64,000 nt of DNA from Alphaproteobacteria bacterium (GTDB lineage: Bacteria; Pseudomonadota; Alphaproteobacteria; Rhizobiales; Xanthobacteraceae). The stretch spans positions 1 through 64,000 of the forward strand of contig VGEP01000011.1 in assembly GCA_016869215.1 (NCBI GenBank). The letters run 5' to 3'. Of this stretch, positions 56,511-64,000 are shown piece by piece. Both the position numbers and the translations under genes were made by a program. Every line of letters starts with the position of its first letter. Position 1 is the stretch's first letter. The notes under the pieces are model-generated. The model was given only the letters and a program-made list of their open reading frames with translations, was not told where the DNA came from and made no database searches.

Positions 56511-57722
56511 ATGGACTTCTCCCTTTCGCCCGAGATCGAGAGCCTCCGCGTGCGCGTGCGCGCCTTCGTCGAGGAGCACGTGCTGCCGCTGGAGAGCGAT
56601 CCGTTCAATTTCTCCGAGCACGAGAACATCCCCGACGAACGGCTCGCGCCGGTCCGCGAGAAGGCCAGGAAGGCCGGGCTCTGGGCGCCGCAGTCGCCCA
56701 AGGAATACGGTGGCATGGACCTGCCGATGGTCGCCTGGGCGGTGATGTACGAGGAGGCCGCGCGCTCGCTGTTCGGTCCGCTCGCCTTCAACTGCATGGC
56801 GCCGGACGACGGCAACATGAACCTGCTGAAAAAGGCCGGCACGCCGGCGCAGAAGGAAAAGTGGCTGAAGCCTATCGTCGAGGGCAAGGTCCGCTCGTCG
56901 GTGGTGATGACCGAACCCCATCCCGGCGGCGGCTCCGACCCCAGCATGATGATCACGCGCGCCGAGAAGCACGGCGACAAATGGAAAATCTACGGCCGCA
57001 AGTGGTTCATCACCGGCGCGGCGGCGGCCTCGCACTTCATCCTCGCCGCGCGCACCTCCGACGACAAGCGCAAGGGCATCACCACGTTCCTCTATCACAA
57101 AGACCAGCCCGGCTGGCGCATCGTGCGCCGCATTCCGATCCTCGGGCCGGAGGAGCACGGCGGCCATTGCGAACTGGAGTTCGACGGGCTCGAGGTCCAC
57201 GACGACGACATCCTCGGCGGCGTCGGCAACGGGCTCCGCATGGTGCAGGTGCGGCTCGGCCCGGCGCGGCTGACGCACTGCATGCGCTGGACCGGCTGGG
57301 CCAAGCGCTGCATGGAGATCGCGCAGGAATACGTCAACAAGCGCGAGGGCTTCGGCATCCGGCTTGCCGACCGCGAGAGCGTGCAGATGAAACTCGGCGA
57401 GGTGGCGCACAACATCCAGATCGGGCGCCTGCTGACGATGCACGCGGCCTGGAAGCTCGACCAGGGCGACCGCGCCCGAAAAGAAGTGTCGATGGCAAAG
57501 GTCCACGTCGCCAATACGCTGCATCAGGCGGCGGACGTCGCGATTCAGCTGCAGGGCGCGCGCGGCTATTCCAAGGACACCGTCGCCGAGTGGGTCTACC
57601 GCGCCGCCCGCGCCGCACGGCTCGTCGACGGCGCCGACGAGGTCCACAAGATGGTGCTGGCGAAATTCATGCGCGAGGAAGGCCGGGATTTCTGGCTCTG
57701 GAGCGCAGGGAACAGAGTTTAG
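56511..57722 (+). CDS. Acyl-CoA dehydrogenase family protein
   Basis: A 403-residue flavoenzyme. The N-terminal helical domain starts MDFSLSPEIESLRVRVRAFV, followed by SSVVMTEPHPGGGSDPS (FAD/substrate loop), KWFITGAAAASHFILAARTS, and a C-terminal helical domain with IQLQGARGYSKDTVAEWVYR and GADEVHKMVLAKF. It oxidises an acyl-CoA at the alpha-beta bond; chain length is unknown and the family includes aminoglycoside/CaiA-like variants. Isolated, convergent with the HWE kinase gene. Confidence 0.92.
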   Translation: MDFSLSPEIESLRVRVRAFVEEHVLPLESDPFNFSEHENIPDERLAPVREKARKAGLWAPQSPKEYGGMDLPMVAWAVMYEEAARSLFGPLAFNCMAPDDGNMNLLKKAGTPAQKEKWLKPIVEGKVRSSVVMTEPHPGGGSDPSMMITRAEKHGDKWKIYGRKWFITGAAAASHFILAARTSDDKRKGITTFLYHKDQPGWRIVRRIPILGPEEHGGHCELEFDGLEVHDDDILGGVGNGLRMVQVRLGPARLTHCMRWTGWAKRCMEIAQEYVNKREGFGIRLADRESVQMKLGEVAHNIQIGRLLTMHAAWKLDQGDRARKEVSMAKVHVANTLHQAADVAIQLQGARGYSKDTVAEWVYRAARAARLVDGADEVHKMVLAKFMREEGRDFWLWSAGNRV

Positions 57723-57732
57723 GCCGCGCCCG

Positions 57733-59475
57733 TCACGACGCCCGGCGCTTGGCTTGCGCGTCCGCGAGATACGCAGGCGTATCGGCGGCGTCCTCGCCGG
57801 CGCCGATCAGATGTTCCGGCCTGACGGTGCAGGTCCACACCAGGCCGTCCTCGTCGAACTCGATCCGGCCTTCGCCGAGCGCGTTGACCGTCACGCGCTC
57901 CAGCACGAAGCAGCCGAATCCGCGATCCTCGGGCGGCTGGACCTTGGGGCCGCCGATCTCCCGCCAGGTCAGGCGCAGCGAGGGCGGGCCCTCCTCGGTC
58001 CGCTCCAACACCCAGTCGAGCTCGACCCGGCCCTCGGGCACCGACAGCGCGCCGTATTTCGACGCATTCGTGCCGAGTTCGTGCAGCGCCAGCGCGACGT
58101 TCTGGGTGGTCTCGGCGCGCAGCTTGACCGGCTCGCCCCGCATGGCGATTTTTTCCAGGCCGAACGCCGAGAGCTGGGCGTGAGCCAGGCCTTCCATGGT
58201 CGCGCCGCCCCATTGCTGCTCGACCAGCAGATCGTGCGCGCTCGCCAGTGCCTGGATTCGCGAATTGAACCGCCGCTCGAACTCGCTGAACGACGGCGAA
58301 TTGCGTGCGGTCTGCCGCGCGATGGCCATCACGATCGCCAGCAGATTCTTGGACCGGTGCGACAGCTCGCGCATGATGATGCGAATGTGCTGCTCGCGTT
58401 CGTCGCGTTCCTGCTCGTGGCGCTGCAGCACCTTCGCGGTGGCGTTGAAGGCGTCGAGCGCGCGGTCGACCTCCGGCACGCCGGTGGGTTCGAACGTCAC
58501 CTCCTGGCGCAGCAGCAGAGCGTGGGTCCCGGTCTCGATCTCCTCGATCGGATTGGCGATCCGGCGCGCCGCCCAGAGCGCAAGCAGGACGCTTGCGACG
58601 ATCGCGGCAATTCCCGCCAGAGTGGCTGTCGTGAGCGTCCGCAGCACCGGGGCCTCGAATCGCGCCTGGTCGACCGCAACGCCCATGGCCCAGCTGCTGA
58701 GGCGCGACGTCACGTGCGCGTTGGCGATCGGTTCGCCGTCCACGGACGGAAATTCGTTCCAGCCTTCGCGGGACGTACGCACGGCGTTGCGGAACCCTTC
58801 GGACGCAGGCGTTCCGACCGTGCGATCGTGGTCTCGTGAGCGCGCGATGAAGTTGCCTTTGCCGTCGATCAGGCCGGCGAGCCATCCGTCCGGCAGGTTC
58901 CAGGTCTCGAACAGCGGCAGGAAGATGCGCGCGTCCATCGCGACGGACAGCGCGAGCGGCGGCCGGCCGGTGCGGGGCACCGGGACTTCGACGACGATCA
59001 GGGCGATCTTGGTCACGGTGCCAAGGAACACGTCCGAAATCTGCACCTTGCCCGCCGCAAGCGCGCGCTTCTGCAGGTCCATGCCGGCGGCGGTGCGCCG
59101 GCGGATCGTCTGCGTGGTCGCCGGACTGAGATTGAGCAGGATGTTGCCGTCCGCATCGCTGACGACGACCCAAGCGCCGGACAGGCCGGGCGCCGCGCGT
59201 TCGGCCTCGGCGCGGAACGTTTCAAAATCGTCGGCTTGAAGTGCCGGCGAGCTGGCGAGCGTTTCGCCCAGCGCGATCTGCTTGTTCAGCATCGCGTCGA
59301 CCGCGTTCATCAGAGTCCGCGTGGCGTAGAGGATGGCTTCGCGGCGGTTCTCGCGTTCGTTGGCCGTGAGCTGCCAGATGATGCCCGCGCTCAGGAGCAT
59401 GAGCGGCAGGGCCACGCCGGCGGCGACCAGCATCAGCCGATGTCGGATGCTCCAGCCTCGAGTCCGGCCCGGCAA
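57733..59475 (-). CDS. HWE-family sensor histidine kinase with periplasmic sensor domain
   Basis: A 580-residue membrane kinase. Transmembrane helix 1 is about residues 15-34 (LMLVAAGVALPLMLLSAGII), then a periplasmic dCache-type domain (to about 275), helix 2 (LAGIAAIVASVLLALWAARR) and a HAMP linker. The H-box is ELSHRSKNLLAIVMAIARQ with His373, and the N box is ALHELGTNASKYGAL. TWREIGG supplies the WxE motif defining HWE kinases. Translation is read from TTG 59475, as GGAGGGA lies 8 bases upstream. No response regulator is adjacent. HWE kinases often feed the alphaproteobacterial general stress response, but the target is unknown. Confidence 0.92.
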   Translation of the reverse strand: MPGRTRGWSIRHRLMLVAAGVALPLMLLSAGIIWQLTANERENRREAILYATRTLMNAVDAMLNKQIALGETLASSPALQADDFETFRAEAERAAPGLSGAWVVVSDADGNILLNLSPATTQTIRRRTAAGMDLQKRALAAGKVQISDVFLGTVTKIALIVVEVPVPRTGRPPLALSVAMDARIFLPLFETWNLPDGWLAGLIDGKGNFIARSRDHDRTVGTPASEGFRNAVRTSREGWNEFPSVDGEPIANAHVTSRLSSWAMGVAVDQARFEAPVLRTLTTATLAGIAAIVASVLLALWAARRIANPIEEIETGTHALLLRQEVTFEPTGVPEVDRALDAFNATAKVLQRHEQERDEREQHIRIIMRELSHRSKNLLAIVMAIARQTARNSPSFSEFERRFNSRIQALASAHDLLVEQQWGGATMEGLAHAQLSAFGLEKIAMRGEPVKLRAETTQNVALALHELGTNASKYGALSVPEGRVELDWVLERTEEGPPSLRLTWREIGGPKVQPPEDRGFGCFVLERVTVNALGEGRIEFDEDGLVWTCTVRPEHLIGAGEDAADTPAYLADAQAKRRAS

Positions 59476-59831
59476 TGTCTTGCTCCCTCCACCCGCTGCC
59501 CGAAGGCAAGCCCTATCCGGCCTTCTATGGTCGGCCAGCCTGCTCCCCCGCATGGAGAACCCGCCGCGCGCGAAGGGGGTAACATCTTAGATGGGGATGG
59601 GTTTCATCGCTCGCGAGCTTTCCGCCTTCGCTGCGGCGCAAACTCACATTATCTGACAGGAACTTTGCCTGGAAACGATTGAATATCTCAATCGGACCAA
59701 TCGGTTGCCAGTGCGTGCGCCAGTCGCCCGCCTCCCGTCAAATGGCCGAAATCGAACGGTGACGGCCGCCGATCGAGGCGACCGGCGTCAAGCCAAGGCG
59801 AGCGCCCCGGCCCGACGGAATCGCGTCGTCC
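59476..59831. other. 356-base divergent-free spacer upstream of the HWE kinase
   Basis: No protein or RNA gene is convincing here. Apart from the kinase promoter candidate at 59648-59675, only short GC-rich stretches are seen; the right end abuts the stop of the aldolase gene. Confidence 0.5.
59648..59675 (-). promoter_or_regulatory. Candidate sigma-70 promoter of the HWE kinase
   Basis: On the minus strand TTTCCA (59675-59670), a 16-base spacer, and GATAAT (59653-59648, 5 of 6 to consensus). This is the best match in the spacer; the transcript leader would be about 165 bases. Confidence 0.4.
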
Positions 59832-60596
59832 TCAGTTCCGGAACCCCGGGTCGATCTGGTCGATCACCCGCAGGTAGGCCGGCCAGTCGGCCGCGCCGCG
59901 GCCCGCGTCGTGGGTCTGGTATTGCACCGCGACCTTCTCGCAGATCTCCGGCGAGACCTCGATCAGTTCGCCGCCGGTCGCCTCCATCTTGAGCTGGATG
60001 GTCGCGGCCGACATCAGGTACTTCATCAGGATGAACGCCTCGCGCGCGTTCTTGCCGACGGTGACGAGGCCGTGGCTGTGCATGATCAGTGCGCGGTTCT
60101 GGCCCAGCGCCTTGAGGATGCGCTCGCGCTCGCCGAAGTCCTCGGTGATGCCCTCGTAGGGGTGATAGCCGACGCGCTTGTAGAACCGCATGGCCTGCTG
60201 CGACACCATCTTGAGCCCGTGCTTGAGACCGGAGATCGCCATGCCGGTTTCGGTATGCACATGCACGACGCAGTTGATGTCGGCCCGGCCCTTGAGCAGC
60301 CCGCCGTGCAGCGTGAAGCCCGGCCGGTTGACGCCCGATTTCTCGTCGAGGTCGTCGTTCATGTCGACCTTGCGAAGGTTCGACGCGGTGACCTCGGTCC
60401 ACAGCAGCTCATGCTGCTTCATCAGGAACTTCGAGGGCTCGCCCGGAACCCGCATCGAGCAATGATTGTAGATCACGTCGTCCCAGCCGTAGTGCGCGCA
60501 CAGCCGGTAGACCGCGGCGAGATCGGTGCGGGCCTGCCATTCCTCGGGCGAGATGCCTGCGGGAACGGTGGATTCGACTTTGGCGTGAAGGTTCAT
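59832..60596 (-). CDS. Class II aldolase/adducin family protein
   Basis: A 254-residue zinc-dependent aldolase-fold enzyme. Metal ligands are in VVHVHTETGMAISGL (His pair) and MHSHGLVTVGKNA (His). It begins with ISPEEWQARTDLAAVYRLCA and YNHCSMRVPGEPSKFLM. The family includes L-fuculose-phosphate aldolases, ribulose-5-phosphate epimerases and HCC-dehydratase-like decarboxylases; this longer version belongs to the adducin-like subgroup of unknown substrate. Free-standing, with no sugar kinase or transporter next to it. Confidence 0.88.
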   Translation of the reverse strand: MNLHAKVESTVPAGISPEEWQARTDLAAVYRLCAHYGWDDVIYNHCSMRVPGEPSKFLMKQHELLWTEVTASNLRKVDMNDDLDEKSGVNRPGFTLHGGLLKGRADINCVVHVHTETGMAISGLKHGLKMVSQQAMRFYKRVGYHPYEGITEDFGERERILKALGQNRALIMHSHGLVTVGKNAREAFILMKYLMSAATIQLKMEATGGELIEVSPEICEKVAVQYQTHDAGRGAADWPAYLRVIDQIDPGFRN

Positions 60597-60677
60597 GGCG
60601 TGGGTCTCCGCGAAATTCGGTCAGCTATAGCACAGCCGCGGCGAGGTTTGCAGCGCCGCGTCCGCGCCCCGTTCAAG

Positions 60678-61652
60678 CTACAGGTTGAACTGATACGTCG
60701 CCTGCGCCCAGCGATAGCTCGTGCCGGATCGCTCCAAAAAGCCGAGCGCTGGGAACGCCATGTGATAGCCGATCACCGGGATACGGTCGGTGGCCACCAT
60801 GTCGAACACGCGCTTGCGCGTTGCGACGGCGGCGTCCGGGTTGTCGTCGAACGACCCGTACCAGTCCGGCTGCTGGACGGCGAAGATGTAATGGTTGGCA
60901 ACGTCGCCCCAGATCAGCAGGCGCTGGCCGTTGCTTTCGACATGATAGGCCATGTGCCCCGGCGAGTGTCCGAAGGTGGGAATGGCGCGGATGCCGCCCG
61001 TGACTTCGCCCTCGGTTTTCACGAATGTCGCTTTGTCGCCGAGCGGGACCGCGAGCTTCACGAACATCTCGCGATTGGCCTTGCGCGCATCGCGCACGTT
61101 TTCACCCTTCCGCCAGAAATCGAACTCCGCCTCGCCGAAGATGTAGCGCGCGTTGGCGAAGGTCGGCTTGCCGCTGTCCAACAGCCCGCCGATGTGGTCG
61201 GGATGGCCGTGGGTGACGACGACGATGTCGATCTGCTCGGGCTTGTAGCCGGCCGTGGCCATGTGTTCGAGCAGCTTGCCGGTCGTCGCGCCGCGGCCCC
61301 TGACGTTGCCGGTGTCGAACAGCACCAGTTCTTTGCCGGTGTTCACGATGGTGTTGACGTAGACCTGTTCGTACTTGTCGCCCGGCACGCCGTTGGCCTT
61401 CGCAAGCTCCTCGATCCGCGCCTTCGGGAGATTGCCCGCGAAGGTCGGATGCGGCGGGCGATGCACGAAGCCTTCCAGAATATTGGTGACCTCGAACGCG
61501 CCGAGCTTGAAACGATAGATGCTGGGCCGGTGGACGCCGAGCATCGGCGCGGCGGTGTGGCCCGAACCTGCCCCAAGCGCGGTCAGCGCCGCGGCGCCGC
61601 CTGCGAGCTTGAGGATGTCGCGCCGGGTGGTCACGATGGATTGCTGGGACAC
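60678..61652 (-). CDS. Tat-exported MBL-fold metallo-hydrolase
   Basis: A 324-residue protein. A twin-arginine signal, TTRRDILKLAGGAAALTALG, leads to a mature metallo-beta-lactamase domain with the full metal motif VVTHGHPDHIGGLL. Later ligands are in FGHSPGHMAYHV and LIWGDVANHY, and a C-terminal GYHMAFPALGFLE has another His. It is a periplasmic N-acyl-homoserine-lactonase/quorum-quenching-like or generic hydrolase; the substrate is unknown. Translation is read from GTG 61652, since GGGAGGA precedes it and the Tat motif starts soon after. Confidence 0.9.
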   Translation of the reverse strand: MSQQSIVTTRRDILKLAGGAAALTALGAGSGHTAAPMLGVHRPSIYRFKLGAFEVTNILEGFVHRPPHPTFAGNLPKARIEELAKANGVPGDKYEQVYVNTIVNTGKELVLFDTGNVRGRGATTGKLLEHMATAGYKPEQIDIVVVTHGHPDHIGGLLDSGKPTFANARYIFGEAEFDFWRKGENVRDARKANREMFVKLAVPLGDKATFVKTEGEVTGGIRAIPTFGHSPGHMAYHVESNGQRLLIWGDVANHYIFAVQQPDWYGSFDDNPDAAVATRKRVFDMVATDRIPVIGYHMAFPALGFLERSGTSYRWAQATYQFNL

Positions 61653-61962
61653 GGCTGGTCCTCCCTTGGTCGACACATTGGGCCAATCGTTGGGCGAGGT
61701 TTCCGCCAGTCTGCCACAAGCGCCGCAATCTGTCCGGCGCCGCATCGGCCGCCTGCTGCAATGCGCCAAAATGCGCGTGGATTGCATCCGCCGACATTTC
61801 CTTGCCCACGCCGCGCCGCCCAGGAAACGAACGTGAAACGTCCAGTCGCTTCAAACGCCTGGCATTGCCGCCGGCGGACACCGCCTATATCTCTGGAACG
61901 ATTCTCAGCCACTGGCCGTCTCCCCGAGGCCAAGGCACACTCTCCCGCGGAGCCGCCCGCGC
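61653..61962. other. 310-base divergent intergenic region
   Basis: It separates the exported hydrolase from the ferredoxin oxidoreductase gene. Short minus-strand frames exist but lack ribosome sites and run into the neighbouring gene in another frame. No clear operator or terminator is seen. Confidence 0.5.
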
Positions 61963-64000
61963 ATGTCGCTCAATCGTGTCACGCTCGACGACAAGTACGA
62001 CCTGACCAAAAGCCGCGTGTTCGTCACCGGCTATCAGGCGCTGGTGCGCATGACGATGATGCAGCACGAGCGCGACAGGCGCGCCGGGCTCAACACTGCG
62101 GGCTACGTCACCGGCTATCGCGGCTCGCCGCTCGGCGGACTCGATTACCAGTTCCAGCGCGCGGCGCAGGTGCTCGCGCCCCGCAACGTCAAGTTCCAGC
62201 CCGGCATCAACGAGGACCTGGCTGCGACCGCGCTGTGGGGTTCGCAGCAGGCTGAATTGCGCGGCGAGGGCCGATACGACGGCGTGTTCGGCATCTGGTA
62301 CGGCAAGGGGCCGGGCGTCGACCGCTCCGGCGACGCCTTCCGACACGCCAACTTCGCCGGCACCTCGAAGCACGGCGGCGTCATTGCGCTGATGGGCGAC
62401 GACCACACCGCGGAATCGTCCACCACCGCGCACCAGTCTGAATTCAACTTCGTCGACGTGATGATCCCGATCCTGAACCCCGCGGGCGTGCAGGAGATCG
62501 TCGACTACGGCCTCTACGGCTGGGCGATGTCGCGCTTCACCGGCGCCTGGGTCGGACTGAAGTGCATGCACGAGACGGTGGAGTCGACTGCGGTCATCGA
62601 CGGCAGCCTGGAGCGGCTCGAAATCCTGCTGCCCGATCCCGACGAATACACCATGCCGGTCGGCGGCCTGAACATCCGCCTGGGCGACACCGTGCTCGGC
62701 ATGGAGGCGCGGCTGCACGATCACAAGCGCGACGCGATGCTCGCCTTCGTGCGCGTCAACAAGCTGAACCGGCAGATCACGTCGGGCGGCCGCAATCCGA
62801 AGATCGGCGTCATCACCACGGGAAAAAGCTATCTCGACGTGCGCCAGGCGCTCGACGAGCTCGGCATCGACGAGGTGCGCTGCAACGATCTCGGGCTGCG
62901 CATCCACAAGATCGCCTGCCCGTGGCCGATCGCGCGCGAAGAGCTGCGCGACTTCGCCAAGGGACTCGACCTCATTATCGTGGTCGAGGAGAAGCGCTCG
63001 CTGATCGAAGTGCAGGTGCGCGAGGAGCTTTACGGCACGCCGAACCAGCCGGTGTGCATCGGCAAGAAGGACGAGGACGGCCGCTGGCTGTTCCCGGTCA
63101 AGGCCGCGCTCGATTCCAACGACGTCGCGATCTGCATCGGCGAGCGGCTGCTCAAGTACGCCTCCGACGAGAACCTGAAGGGCCGCGTCGCGCGCCTGAA
63201 GGAGGCGCAGAGGCGGCTCGCCGAGACCACGGATGTGGCGGTTCGTACGCCGTACTTCTGCTCCGGCTGCCCGCACAATTCGTCGACTGTGGTGCCGGAA
63301 GGCTCGCGCGCCTACGCCGGCATCGGCTGCCACTACATGGCGCAATGGATGGACCGCTCGACGCTCGGCTTCACCCAGATGGGCGGCGAGGGCGCGAACT
63401 GGATCGGCGAGGCGCCGTTCTCCAAGCGCCCGCACGTGTTCCAGAACATCGGCGACGGCACCTACAACCACTCCGGCTACGTGGCGATCCGCGCCGCGAT
63501 CGCTTCGGGCGTCAACGTCACCTACAAGATACTGTTCAACGACGCGGTCGCCATGACCGGCGGCCAGAAGAACGACGGCGGACTCACGGTCGACCAGATT
63601 GCGCGCCAGGTTGCGGCCGAGGGCGCGAGGCGCGTCGTGATCGTCAGCGACGAGCCGAAGAAATATCCCGCCGGCACTGACTGGCCGAAGGGCATCAGCT
63701 TCCACCACCGCGACGATCTGCAGGCGGTGCAGAAGGTGCTGTCGGAAATCGAAGGCTGCACGGTGCTGATCTACGACCAGACCTGCGCCGCCGAGAAGCG
63801 CCGCCGAAGAAAGCGCGGCGCGTTCCCCGACCCCGACAAGCGCGTGATCGTCAACGAACTGGTCTGCGAGGGCTGCGGCGACTGCGGCGTGAAGTCGAAC
63901 TGCGTCTCGGTGCAGCCGTTGCAGACCGAGTGGGGCCGCAAGCGCACCATCGACCAGTCGTCGTGCAACAAGGACTTCTCCTGCGTGAAGGGCTTCTGCC
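61963..64000 (+). CDS. Indolepyruvate:ferredoxin oxidoreductase family protein (5' part, runs off the window)
   Basis: At least 679 residues, open at the right edge. It is a thiamine-diphosphate 2-oxoacid:ferredoxin oxidoreductase of the long fused (alpha-gamma) type. Features are VTGYRGSPLGGLDYQFQRAA and KFQPGINEDLAATALWG at the N terminus, a pyruvate-binding GGVIALMGDDHTAESS, TGKSYLDVRQAL, the thiamine-domain FCSGCPHNSST and FTQMGGEGANWIGEAPF, and a cluster motif CEGCGDCGVKSNC near the edge. It decarboxylates aryl pyruvates (or branched-chain oxoacids) to acyl-CoA and reduces ferredoxin. ATG 61963 starts the conserved MSLNRVTLDDKYDL. Confidence 0.93.
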   Translation, partial: MSLNRVTLDDKYDLTKSRVFVTGYQALVRMTMMQHERDRRAGLNTAGYVTGYRGSPLGGLDYQFQRAAQVLAPRNVKFQPGINEDLAATALWGSQQAELRGEGRYDGVFGIWYGKGPGVDRSGDAFRHANFAGTSKHGGVIALMGDDHTAESSTTAHQSEFNFVDVMIPILNPAGVQEIVDYGLYGWAMSRFTGAWVGLKCMHETVESTAVIDGSLERLEILLPDPDEYTMPVGGLNIRLGDTVLGMEARLHDHKRDAMLAFVRVNKLNRQITSGGRNPKIGVITTGKSYLDVRQALDELGIDEVRCNDLGLRIHKIACPWPIAREELRDFAKGLDLIIVVEEKRSLIEVQVREELYGTPNQPVCIGKKDEDGRWLFPVKAALDSNDVAICIGERLLKYASDENLKGRVARLKEAQRRLAETTDVAVRTPYFCSGCPHNSSTVVPEGSRAYAGIGCHYMAQWMDRSTLGFTQMGGEGANWIGEAPFSKRPHVFQNIGDGTYNHSGYVAIRAAIASGVNVTYKILFNDAVAMTGGQKNDGGLTVDQIARQVAAEGARRVVIVSDEPKKYPAGTDWPKGISFHHRDDLQAVQKVLSEIEGCTVLIYDQTCAAEKRRRRKRGAFPDPDKRVIVNELVCEGCGDCGVKSNCVSVQPLQTEWGRKRTIDQSSCNKDFSCVKGFC

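Noticed and set aside
61797-61881. Possible small minus-strand gene (start MSADAIHAHFG) in the 61.65-61.96 kb gap
   Set aside because: No ribosome site, and the frame continues into the exported hydrolase gene out of phase, with no stop of its own in the gap.
61895-61920. GGAAC, 17 bases, CGTC upstream of the ferredoxin oxidoreductase gene, resembling an EcfG stress promoter
   Set aside because: The -10 box is CGTC rather than CGTT, and such short matches are expected by chance in a GC-rich genome.
61885-63708. Long minus-strand open frame (about 600 codons) opposite the ferredoxin oxidoreductase gene
   Set aside because: Its product is His/Arg/Ala-rich shadow sequence; the plus strand encodes a clear conserved enzyme across the same bases.

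Overview
The window is a high-G+C (mostly upper-60s per cent by eye, not computed) chromosomal segment of an alphaproteobacterium, most likely Hyphomicrobiales of the Bradyrhizobium/Xanthobacteraceae type. The reasons are the tight gene packing, six Bug/TctC periplasmic receptors, a homospermidine synthase, an HWE histidine kinase, an alphaproteobacterial-type Zur operator, and several dispersed inverted-repeat elements of the kind common in Bradyrhizobium relatives. I see no rRNA, tRNA, CRISPR array, phage or intact insertion sequence. All functions are read from sequence motifs; nothing was searched.

Layout. 0.2-3.6 kb: a BNR/sialidase-fold protein facing a three-gene operon (flavoprotein, Ig/carboxypeptidase-regulatory-like protein, DUF3297). 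3.8-9.7 kb: bioB, a permease split into two half genes, a Bug receptor, an aromatic-type FAD monooxygenase and a KDG-type sugar kinase. 9.8-12.7 kb: a zinc-uptake operon (His-rich micro-protein, ATPase, permease, binding protein) behind a perfect Zur-box-like palindrome. 12.8-18.3 kb: a TAXI-TRAP transporter and a membrane-fused spermidine-synthase-like protein. 18.3-21.7 kb: a Bug receptor, a CobW-family metallochaperone and a WD40 protein. 21.7-25.6 kb: a polyamine cluster (homospermidine synthase, GNAT, ornithine decarboxylase) with a long structured leader. 25.7-30.0 kb: a small membrane protein, a PEP-mutase/isocitrate-lyase family enzyme, a ModA-like protein and two Bug receptors. 30.1-30.3 kb: a candidate terminated small RNA behind a heat-shock-type promoter. 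30.3-36.0 kb: an isoquinoline-oxidoreductase-like molybdoenzyme, small membrane proteins and an M3 peptidase. 36.1-42.7 kb: HigBA, an oxamate-amidohydrolase-like Ntn enzyme, a cupin, two metallo-beta-lactamase-fold proteins, an L,D-transpeptidase and a tandem Lin0512 pair. 42.9-45.6 kb: a lower-G+C islet with a sulfatase and a Bug receptor. 45.8-52.8 kb: a Bug receptor, an amidohydrolase, a DUF1007/NicO nickel-cobalt exporter pair, an FAD monooxygenase and a cobalt-type nitrile hydratase operon. 52.8-57.7 kb: TRAP DctQM, an SDR, two half-size YeeE/YedE proteins and an acyl-CoA dehydrogenase. 57.7-64 kb: an HWE kinase, a class II aldolase, a Tat-exported metallo-hydrolase and the 5' part of an indolepyruvate:ferredoxin oxidoreductase that runs off the right edge.

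How it fits together. Three themes recur. First, acquisition of organic acids and other small substrates (six Bug receptors, two TRAP systems) beside catabolic oxidoreductases, hydrolases and acyl-CoA chemistry. Second, metal handling: the Zur-type zinc operon, a CobW chaperone, a His-rich NicO transporter, and a Co-type nitrile hydratase whose alpha subunit also carries a His-rich N terminus. Third, polyamine metabolism: ornithine to putrescine to homospermidine, with a likely regulatory leader RNA.
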